A DNA stretch of 57,336 nucleotides from Agromyces kandeliae (GTDB lineage: Bacteria; Actinomycetota; Actinomycetes; Actinomycetales; Microbacteriaceae): assembly GCF_009674665.1 (NCBI RefSeq), contig NZ_WKJD01000013.1, positions 1 to 57,336 of the forward strand, in the 5' to 3' direction. The position numbers and the translations under genes were made by a program. Of this stretch, positions 47,785 through 57,336 are shown piece after piece. Each line of letters starts with the position of its first letter. Position 1 is the first letter of the stretch. The notes beneath the pieces are model-generated. The model saw only the letters and a program-made list of their open reading frames with translations. It was not told the origin of the DNA and made no database searches.

Positions 47785-47803
47785 AATGTTAGCCACTAAC
47801 ATT
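47785..47803. promoter_or_regulatory. TetR-type operator, AT-rich perfect inverted repeat
   Basis: AATGTTAG-CCA-CTAACATT has 8-bp perfect arms. It lies between the divergent TetR gene and the helicase gene, just 6 bp from the TetR start. TAACAT and TAATGT boxes overlap the arms, so binding would cover the -10 region. Confidence 0.8.
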
Positions 47804-47869
47804 CAACCGGGCAAGGTGCGGATGCCGACCCCGCTCGCGCCTGTCAGCCGCATGCGGAAGGGTGGACGA

Positions 47870-49972
47870 ATGCCCTCCCCCGAACCGACCACCACGGCCG
47901 ACCTCCGCGCCGAGGCGCTCGCCGCGCTCCGCGAGCTCGTCGGCCGCGACGACGCCGAGTTCCACGACGGCCAGTTCGAGGCGATCGAGGCCCTCGTCGC
48001 CGGCCGCCGGCGGGCGCTCGTCGTGCAGCGGACGGGCTGGGGCAAGTCCGCCGTGTACTTCGTCGCGACGCTGCTGCTCCGCCGCCGCGGCGGGGGGCCG
48101 ACCATCCTCGTGTCGCCCCTGCTCGCGCTCATGCGCGACCAGGTCGCGGCCGCCGAACGAGCGGGCGTGCGGGCGGTCTCGATCAACTCGGCCAACGCGC
48201 ACGAGTGGCAGGAGGTGCTGGCACGCCTCGACGCCGACGAGGTCGACGTGCTGCTCGTCTCGCCCGAGCGGCTGAACAACCCGTCGTTCCGCGAGCAGCA
48301 GCTGCCCTCGCTCGTGCGCCGGCTCGGCATGCTCGTCGTCGACGAGGCGCACTGCATCAGCGACTGGGGCCACGACTTCCGGCCCGACTACCGCCGCCTG
48401 CGCGATCTCATCGCCGAGATCCCGGCCGACGTGCCCGTGCTCGCGACGACGGCGACCGCGAACAGCCGGGTCGTGGCGGATGTCGCGGAGCAGCTCGGCA
48501 CCGACGTGCTCACGATCCGCGGGCCGCTCGCCCGGTCCTCGCTCCGGCTCGGCGTGCTCCGGCTGCCCGACTCGACCGGCCGGCTCGCGTGGCTCATCGA
48601 CCACCTCGACGACCTGCCCGGCTCGGGCATCGTCTACGCGCTCACCGTCTCGGCAGCAGTCGACACCGCGCGCGTGCTGCGCGAGCGCGGCCACGACGTG
48701 CGCGCCTACACCGGGCAGACCGACCCCGACGAGCGCGAGGAGTCCGAGGGCATGCTGAAGCGCAACGAGGTCAAGGCGCTCATCGCGACGAGCGCGCTCG
48801 GCATGGGCTTCGACAAGCCCGACCTCGGCTTCGTCGTGCACCTCGGCGCGCCGTCGTCGCCCGTCGCGTACTACCAGCAGGTCGGCCGCGCGGGGCGCGC
48901 CAGCGAGAACGCCGACGTGCTGCTGCTGCCCGGGCGCGAGGACCCGGCGATCTGGCACTACTTCGCGACCGCGTCGATGCCCGACGAGGAGCGCGCGCGA
49001 CGCGTCATCGACGAGCTCTCCGACGTGCCGCTCTCGACGCCCGCGCTCGAGGCGCGCGTCGACATCCGCCGCACCCCGCTCGAGCTCCTGCTGAAGGTGC
49101 TCGACGTCGACGGCGCGGTGCGCCGCGTGCAGGGCGGCTGGGTTGCGACCGGCGCGCCGTGGAGCTACGACGCCGAGCGCTACCGCCGCATCGCGGAGGA
49201 ACGCGAGGCCGAGCAGCGCCACATGCTCGAGTACGAGCAGACCGACGGATGCCGCATGGCCTTCCTCCAGCGATCGCTCGACGACGACACGGCGGCGCCG
49301 TGCGGGCGATGCGACCGATGCGCGGGTGCCTGGTATCCGGGCGAGGTCGATGCGGATGCCTCGGCCGCCGCCGCGACCGCGCTCGACCGGGTCGGCACGC
49401 CGATCGAGCCGCGCCGCGCCTGGCCCACGGGGGCCGACCGGTTGGGCGTGCCCGTGAAGGGGCGCATCGCGCCGGGCGAGCAGGCCGCCGAGGGTCGCGC
49501 GCTCGCGCGGCTCACCGACCTCGGTTGGGGCTCGACGCTCCGAGAGCTCTTCGCGCCGAATGCGCCCGACGCCCCCGTGCCGGCGCGCGTGCTCGACGCG
49601 TGCGTGCGCGTGCTCGCCGAGTGGGGCTGGTCCGAGCGGCCGGTGGCCGTGGCATCCGTGCCCTCGCGCTCGCGCCCGCAGCTCGTCGAGTCGCTCGCAC
49701 GCGGGCTCTCCGAGGTCGGTCGGCTGCCGTACCTCGGCGAGCTCGCCCCGGTCGACGGCGGTCCGACGGGTGGCCCGGGCGGCAACAGCGCGTTCCGGCT
49801 CTCCGGCGTCTGGAACCGCTTCACCGCCGACGGCCTCGACGTTCCGGCGGGCGGCGTGCTGCTCGTCGACGACCTCGCCGACAGCCGCTGGACCCTCACG
49901 ATCGCCGCGCGCGAGCTCCGCCGAGCGGGCGCCGCCGAGGTGCTCCCGTTCACGCTCGCCCTGCGCGGCTGA
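47870..49972 (+). CDS. RecQ-like DNA helicase with C-terminal phosphoribosyltransferase-like domain
   Basis: This 700-aa protein has RecQ motif I RTGWGKS (54-60), motif II DEAHCISDWGHDFR (158-171), IATSALGMGFDKPDLGFVVH and QQVGRAGRAS. The RecQ zinc Cys set is C-x15-C-x2-C-x2-C, ending CGRCDRC (about 480). After about 560 a second domain appears, ending in LLVDDLADSRWTLTIAAREL (about 664-683). This matches the PRPP-binding loop of ComF-type phosphoribosyltransferases, preceded by GELAPVDGGPTGG and NSAFRLSGVWNRF. The start is the ATG at 47870, preceded by GGGTGGA; the upstream ATG codons lack a site. It probably acts in DNA repair. Confidence 0.9.
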   Translation: MPSPEPTTTADLRAEALAALRELVGRDDAEFHDGQFEAIEALVAGRRRALVVQRTGWGKSAVYFVATLLLRRRGGGPTILVSPLLALMRDQVAAAERAGVRAVSINSANAHEWQEVLARLDADEVDVLLVSPERLNNPSFREQQLPSLVRRLGMLVVDEAHCISDWGHDFRPDYRRLRDLIAEIPADVPVLATTATANSRVVADVAEQLGTDVLTIRGPLARSSLRLGVLRLPDSTGRLAWLIDHLDDLPGSGIVYALTVSAAVDTARVLRERGHDVRAYTGQTDPDEREESEGMLKRNEVKALIATSALGMGFDKPDLGFVVHLGAPSSPVAYYQQVGRAGRASENADVLLLPGREDPAIWHYFATASMPDEERARRVIDELSDVPLSTPALEARVDIRRTPLELLLKVLDVDGAVRRVQGGWVATGAPWSYDAERYRRIAEEREAEQRHMLEYEQTDGCRMAFLQRSLDDDTAAPCGRCDRCAGAWYPGEVDADASAAAATALDRVGTPIEPRRAWPTGADRLGVPVKGRIAPGEQAAEGRALARLTDLGWGSTLRELFAPNAPDAPVPARVLDACVRVLAEWGWSERPVAVASVPSRSRPQLVESLARGLSEVGRLPYLGELAPVDGGPTGGPGGNSAFRLSGVWNRFTADGLDVPAGGVLLVDDLADSRWTLTIAARELRRAGAAEVLPFTLALRG

Positions 49973-50051
49973 GCGCCGCCGGGCTGCGGGGCGGCCGGGC
50001 TACGGGGCCGGGCTGCGGTCCCGCCGGGCTGCCGGCGATCGACGTCCGCGA

Positions 50052-50057
50052 TAGCGT
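50052..50057 (+). promoter_or_regulatory. -10-like TAGCGT for the GNAT gene
   Basis: TAGCGT ends 6 nt before ATG 50064 with no Shine-Dalgarno, which is consistent with a leaderless transcript. The 49973-50050 stretch before it holds only GC-rich repeats of a GCCGGGCTRCGG-like word. Confidence 0.5.
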
Positions 50058-50063
50058 CGGTGC

Positions 50064-50534
50064 ATGGAGTTCCGGGCGGCGCGACCCGGCGAGGCGGACG
50101 AACTCGGCCGCCTCGTCCTCGGCGGCGTCGCGCACTGGGGCCACGACGTGAACTTCCCCGGGGCCGTGGCGAGCCTGAAGGAGCACGACATGCCGACGGC
50201 CGCCTTCATCGAGGCGAACACCGTCGAGGCCCTCGTCGGCGACGGCCGCGTCGTGGGGTTCTACAGCCTCGTCGACGAGCCGGAGTTCGTGGACCTCGTC
50301 CACATGTTCCTCGCCGTCGACCGCATCGGGGCCGGCGACGGACGACGACTGTTCGAGCGCGCGACCAGCGTGGCGCGCGGGCGCGCGGACCGCATGCGCA
50401 TCCTCTCCGACCCCGCGGCGAAGGGCTTCTACGCGGCGATGGGCGCGAACCTCGAGCGCGAGATCGAGGCCGCCCCGGGCTTCCTGCTCGGGCTCATGTG
50501 GTTCGACCTCGGAGATCGCACCGACGCGCGCTGA
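50064..50534 (+). CDS. GNAT-family N-acetyltransferase
   Basis: This protein has 156 aa. It begins MEFRAARPGEADELGRL, with strand DGRVVGFYSLVDEPEFVDLVHMFLAVDRIGAGDGRRLFERA, where RIGAGDGRRLF is the acetyl-CoA pyrophosphate loop (Q/RxxGxG/A), and SDPAAKGFYAAMGANLE. It acetylates an amine of unknown identity in the cytosol. Confidence 0.88.
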   Translation: MEFRAARPGEADELGRLVLGGVAHWGHDVNFPGAVASLKEHDMPTAAFIEANTVEALVGDGRVVGFYSLVDEPEFVDLVHMFLAVDRIGAGDGRRLFERATSVARGRADRMRILSDPAAKGFYAAMGANLEREIEAAPGFLLGLMWFDLGDRTDAR

Positions 50535-50543
50535 CCGCCCCGG

Positions 50544-52661
<2,118 letters not shown>

Positions 52662-52702
52662 GTGGGTCTCCTCGGTCGAATCGGTCGTGGCGGCGACGCG
52701 CG

Positions 52703-53572
52703 TCACTGCGCGTCCCACAGGTGGAAGCCCTCGCCGGTCTTTCGACCGAGCTTGCCCTCGGCGACCATGCGGCGCAGGAGGGCGGGCGGTTCGAATCGCT
52801 CGCCGAGCTCGCCCGCGAGGTACTCGGCGATGCCGAGCCGCACGTCGAGTCCGACGAGGTCGGTGAGCCGCAGCGGGCCCACGGGGTGCTTGTAGCCGAG
52901 CACCATCGCGGTGTCGATGTCCTCGGCGGAGGCGACGCCCTCCTCGAGCATGCGGATCGCCTCGAGTCCGAGTGCGACGCCGAGCCGGCTCGAGGCGAAG
53001 CCCGGGGCGTCGTGGACGACGATCGGGGCCTTGCCGATCGCCTCGACCCAACCGCGCGCCTCCTCGACGAGCGCGCCGTCGGTGGCGGTGCCGCGCACGA
53101 TCTCGACGAGTGCCGACGCGGGAACCGGGTTGAAGAAGTGAAGGCCCAGGAATCGCTCGGGCCGGTCGAGCCGCCCGGCGAGCTCGTCGATCGAGATCGA
53201 CGACGTGTTCGACGCGAGCGCGGCATCCGCCCCCAACGCGGCCTCGACGCGGGTGAGCGCGTCGACCTTCAGGTCGAGGTCCTCCGGCACCGCCTCGACG
53301 ACGAGGTCGGATCCCGCGAAGTCGGCGACGTCGGTCGCGACCCCGAACCGCGCGCCGAGCGCGTCGGCGGTCTCGTCGGTGGTGCCGCGGGCGACGGATG
53401 CCGCGACGGAGTCGAGCACGCGCGTGCGAGCCGCCTCCGCGGCATCCGCGTCGCGCTCGACGACGGTGACGCGAGATCCGGCGAGGAGGAACGCGTGCGC
53501 GATGCCCGCGCCCATGCGTCCCCCGCCGAGGACGCCGACCCGCTCCGGTGCCGTCGTGGTCGTCTCGTTCAC
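52703..53572 (-). CDS. paaH: 3-hydroxyacyl-CoA dehydrogenase PaaH
   Basis: This 289-aa protein has the Rossmann motif GVLGGGRMGAGIAHAFLLAG (13-32), SNTSSISIDELA, the active-site segment GLHFFNPVPASALVEIV (catalytic His about H145) and a helical C-terminal domain with GYKHPVGPLRLTDLVGLD. It oxidises 3-hydroxyadipyl-CoA to 3-oxoadipyl-CoA with NAD+. GTG 53572 overlaps the paaF stop (GTGA). Confidence 0.93.
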   Translation of the reverse strand: MNETTTTAPERVGVLGGGRMGAGIAHAFLLAGSRVTVVERDADAAEAARTRVLDSVAASVARGTTDETADALGARFGVATDVADFAGSDLVVEAVPEDLDLKVDALTRVEAALGADAALASNTSSISIDELAGRLDRPERFLGLHFFNPVPASALVEIVRGTATDGALVEEARGWVEAIGKAPIVVHDAPGFASSRLGVALGLEAIRMLEEGVASAEDIDTAMVLGYKHPVGPLRLTDLVGLDVRLGIAEYLAGELGERFEPPALLRRMVAEGKLGRKTGEGFHLWDAQ

Positions 53573-54347
53573 GTCGCGCTCCTCTTCGACCGCCGCTCGA
53601 GGAACTCGGTCATCCGGCGGTGCTTCTCGGGACTCTCGAACAGCACCGCCTGCTCCTCGAGGTCGACGTGCGGGTGGTCGGTGCGCGGCGCACGCAGCAC
53701 GCGCTTGGTCGCCATGGTCGCCGCGGGGTCGTTCCTCGCGATGCGGTCGGCGATCGCGTGCGCCTCGTCGAGGAGGTCGGCGGTCGGGTGCACGGCCGTG
53801 ATCAGTCCGATCGAGAGCGCCTCGGCGGCGTCGACGACCCGCCCGGTGAGGAGCATCTCCGCCGCGCGGGCCTCGCCGACGATCTCCTTCAGCCGCCAGG
53901 TCGCCCCGGCGGCCGGGATGATGCCGAGGCCGGTCTCGGGATTGCCGAACTTCGCGTCGGGCGTGGCGATGCGGATGTCGGCCGCGAACGCGAGCTCGGC
54001 CCCGCCGCCCAGCGCCCAGCCGTCGACGGCGGCGATGACCGGCATCGGCAGTTCGTTGATGCGGATGAATGCGTTCGCGTTGATGCCCGCGCGCGCGTCG
54101 GCGGCGGTGCGCTCGCGCATCTGCGCGATATCGGCGCCCGACGCGAACACTCCGTCGGTGCCGGTGAGGACCAGGATGCGCGGTTCGGCCTCGAGCTCGG
54201 CGCACAGCGCATGGATCGCGTCGATCGTCGCCTGGTCGATCGCGTTGCGCTTGTCGGGTCGGTTCAGGGTCGCGATGACGCGATCGTCGCGTCGCTCGAC
54301 GAGGAGCGGCTGCGGCGCGTCGGGCGACACCGCGACATCCGGCGCGT

Positions 54348-54351
<4 letters not shown>
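53569..54351 (-). CDS. paaF: Enoyl-CoA hydratase PaaF
   Basis: This 260-aa crotonase-fold protein retains both hydratase Glu residues, in GGGAELAFAADI (about E115) and GNPETGLGIIPAAGAT (about E135). It hydrates 2,3-dehydroadipyl-CoA. The contrast with the Asp-type PaaG encoded at 36906 supports separate hydratase and isomerase roles. The ATG overlaps the thiolase stop (ATGA). Confidence 0.93.
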
Positions 54352-55550
<1,199 letters not shown>

Positions 55551-55629
55551 GTTCTGCTCCTGACCGCGCTGTCGGGACCGTCGGCCGCGTCCGGGCGGCC
55601 TCCGCGTCATCCGTTCCGGCTGCTTTCAC

Positions 55630-55649
55630 AACCGACCGTTCAGTCAGTA
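55630..55649. promoter_or_regulatory. Putative PaaR operator upstream of the thiolase operon
   Basis: AACCGACCGTTCAGTCAGTA differs from the paaA box (41698-41717) only at two positions (T to C at the seventh base and T to C at the sixteenth). It lies 79 bp upstream of the thiolase ATG, within a 219-bp gap between two - strand genes. Confidence 0.75.
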
Positions 55650-55698
55650 AGTATGCCGGAGGGCCGGTCCGATCGCCAGTCGAGGCGCGTCCGGAAGG

Positions 55699-55736
55699 CG
55701 ACGAAGGCCCCGACCGGGTGGTCGGGGCCTTCGTCG
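55699..55736 (-). terminator. Very strong hairpin after the DEAD-box helicase
   Basis: A 17-bp perfect stem (CGACGAAGGCCCCGACC, 55699-55715, with 55720-55736) encloses a 4-nt loop. It lies 33 nt past the helicase stop at 55770 and separates it from the paa operon. Confidence 0.9.
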
Positions 55737-55769
55737 TGGGGGCAGGCGGATGCCGCGTGGCGGCGTGCT

Positions 55770-57336
55770 CTACTCGGCGGGCTCGTCCTCGGCGCTCGGC
55801 GCAGCGGCGGCGGGGGCCGCCGTGCGGATCGGGCCGAGGTCTGCGAGCAGCTCGTCGCCGAGGCGGACGTCCTCGAAGTCGACGTCGATCTCGGCGCGAC
55901 CGAGGAGCTCGGACAGGCGGCGCTGGCGGTTGCGCGGGATCAGCGTGACGACGCGACCCTCACGGCCGGCACGGCCGGTGCGGCCGGAGCGGTGCAGGTA
56001 CGTCTTGTACTCGTCGGGCGCGTCGGCCTGGATGACGAGGTCGATGTCGTCGACGTGGATGCCCCGGGCGGCGACGTCGGTCGCGACGAGCACGTCGACC
56101 CGGCCGCTGGTGAGCTGGTGCAGGTTGCGCGTGCGCTTGGCCTGGTTCAGGTCGCCGTGCAGGGCGACGGCGAAGATCCCCGCGTCCTCGAGGTGCATCG
56201 CCAGGTCCTCGGCGAACGCGCGGGTCCGCGAGAAGATCAGCGTCTTGCCGTTGCGATCGGCGAGGCGGGCGACGATGTCGCGCTTGTCGCGGTTGTCGAT
56301 GACGAACACGCGGTGCTCGATCGTGCCCGAGGCCTGGTCCTCGCCGGCGACCTCGTGCACGGCCGGTTCGACGAGGAACTCGTCCACGAGCGCGGCCACG
56401 CCCGTGTCGAGCGTCGCGGAGAAGAGGAGTTTCTGGCTGCCCTCGGCGGTGCGCCGGAGGATCCGCTGCACCGGCTCGAGGAACCCGAGGTCGCACATGT
56501 GGTCGGCCTCGTCGAGGACGGTGATGCTGGTCTCGGAGAGGTCGAGGCGACCCTGCTCGATGAGGTCCTCGATGCGACCCGGCGTGCCGATCACGATGTC
56601 GACGCCGCGCTGCAGCGCGCCGACCTGGCGGCCCTGCGGGACGCCGCCGTAGATCTGCGTCGTGAAGAGGCCGACGCTCTGGGCGATCGGCTGCACGGTC
56701 CGGTCGATCTGCAGGGCGAGCTCGCGCGTCGGTGCGAGGATCAGGGCCCGGGGCTTCCGGCCCATCTGGCGCTTGCCGCCCGACTTGCCGGAGGCGGCCC
56801 AGTCCTGCATCAGCCGCTCGACGGTCGGGGCGCCGAAGGCGATGGTCTTGCCCGAACCGGTGCGGCCGCGGCCGAGGACGTCGCGGCCCTCGAGCACGAC
56901 CGGGATGGTCGCCGCCTGGATCGGGAAGGGCGACTCGGCGCCGAGTGCGCTCAGCGCACGCACGATGTTGTCGCCGAGGCCGAGGTCGGCGAAGCGGATG
57001 CCGTCGACCTGCTCGGCCTGGATGGCGTCGGCCTCGAGGCGCTCGAGCACCACGTCGTCGGCCGGCCCGAACCGCTCGGTGCGGTCGCTGCGCTCCGCCC
57101 GGTCCTTCGCCGGGTAGAACGACGACGGACGGCGCTCGGAGTCGCGGAAGCCGGGACGGTCGAACTCACGGCCGCGGCGCGGCGCACGCTCGTCGCGGTC
57201 GAACGATCGGCCGGGGCGCTCGTCGCGATCGGAGCGGCGGGGGGCGCGGTCGTCGCGGTCGAAGGAGCGCGCGGGACGCTCGTCGCGGTCGTACCGACGG
57301 GCCCCACGGTCATCCCGGTCGAACGAGCGCGCGGGA
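55770..57336 (-). CDS. DEAD-box RNA helicase with repetitive N-terminus (5' partial)
   Basis: This protein has 522 residues visible, and its N-terminus lies beyond the right edge. The core has the Q-motif FPIQAATIP, Walker A GRTGSGKT, PTRELALQ, GTPGR, motif II DEAD (VLDEADHMCDLGF), SAT, ATDVAARGIHVDD and HRSGRTGRAGREG. Upstream of it lie three Arg/Asp-rich 20-residue repeats and the linker SSFYPAKDRAERSDRTERFGPADD. It probably unwinds structured RNA, for example in ribosome assembly or cold adaptation, with the charged N-terminus aiding RNA binding. It ends with an Ala/Glu-rich tail and a strong terminator. Confidence 0.93.
   Translation of the reverse strand, partial: PARSFDRDDRGARRYDRDERPARSFDRDDRAPRRSDRDERPGRSFDRDERAPRRGREFDRPGFRDSERRPSSFYPAKDRAERSDRTERFGPADDVVLERLEADAIQAEQVDGIRFADLGLGDNIVRALSALGAESPFPIQAATIPVVLEGRDVLGRGRTGSGKTIAFGAPTVERLMQDWAASGKSGGKRQMGRKPRALILAPTRELALQIDRTVQPIAQSVGLFTTQIYGGVPQGRQVGALQRGVDIVIGTPGRIEDLIEQGRLDLSETSITVLDEADHMCDLGFLEPVQRILRRTAEGSQKLLFSATLDTGVAALVDEFLVEPAVHEVAGEDQASGTIEHRVFVIDNRDKRDIVARLADRNGKTLIFSRTRAFAEDLAMHLEDAGIFAVALHGDLNQAKRTRNLHQLTSGRVDVLVATDVAARGIHVDDIDLVIQADAPDEYKTYLHRSGRTGRAGREGRVVTLIPRNRQRRLSELLGRAEIDVDFEDVRLGDELLADLGPIRTAAPAAAAPSAEDEPAE
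57156..57336 (-). repeat. Three 60-bp tandem repeats encoding an Arg/Asp-rich unit
   Basis: Three consecutive 60-nt copies (57276-57335, 57216-57275, 57156-57215) encode PARSFDRDDRGARRYDRDER, PARSFDRDDRAPRRSDRDER and a diverged third copy starting PGRSFDRDERAPRRG. The array continues past the window edge. The copies agree at most codons but differ at several synonymous sites, so they are not freshly duplicated. Confidence 0.9.

Noticed and set aside
49973..50050. Short GC-rich repeats after the RecQ gene considered as a functional repeat array
   Set aside because: The copies of the GCCGGGCTRCGG-like word are irregular in spacing and sequence, with no sign of a defined unit.

Overview
The window is high-GC DNA from an actinobacterium. 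The codon usage, the F420/LLM-type oxidoreductases, the leaderless-type starts preceded by TAGNNT boxes, and the recurring GGATGCC/GGCATCC word all suggest the family Microbacteriaceae (for example an Agromyces-like organism). That placement is an inference. I see no rRNA, tRNA, CRISPR array, insertion sequence or prophage. The DNA is densely coding on both strands, and both edges cut through a gene.

Layout. 1-688: the lysine-threonine repeat tail of an upstream gene, overlapping a small RHH/nucleotidyltransferase-like protein. 726-5843: an amidase, agmatine deiminase and NCS1 permease operon, divergent from a TetR regulator with a palindromic operator between them. 5924-8791: a large LuxR-type ATPase regulator. 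8905-9192: a decayed alcohol dehydrogenase pseudogene. 9258-12800: a TM0106/RecB-like nuclease fused to an SF1 helicase. 12819-19447: small redox, LLM, baeRF (release-factor-like) and FAD-oxidase genes. 19553-22975: a DUF4956, VTC-domain and beta-helix lipoprotein cluster, the most poorly understood system here. 22998-28864: a GH13 glucosidase, hexapeptide protein, glycosyltransferase, FKBP lipoprotein and methyltransferase. 28876-36214: a sulfurtransferase, then a complete Mrp Na+/H+ antiporter operon (A/B fused, C, D, E, F, G) with overlapping starts and stops.

36906-43632 and 50544-55550 together encode a complete phenylacetate degradation pathway. PaaK activates phenylacetate to its CoA ester. 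PaaABCDE epoxidises the ring and PaaG isomerises the epoxide to an oxepin. The ALDH-MaoC fusion PaaZ opens and oxidises the ring. PaaF, PaaH and a thiolase (PaaJ) carry out beta-oxidation, and PaaI is a salvage thioesterase. A PaaR-like TetR gene lies next to paaK. A near-identical 20-bp box sits upstream of both paaA and the thiolase gene, so the two halves probably form one regulon. They are separated by a SpoIIAA-like protein, a zinc-ribbon protein, a TetR-ABC exporter operon, a RecQ helicase fused to a phosphoribosyltransferase-like domain, and a GNAT protein.

The right edge holds a DEAD-box RNA helicase whose N-terminus, running out of the window, is built from 60-bp repeats encoding an Arg/Asp-rich 20-residue unit.
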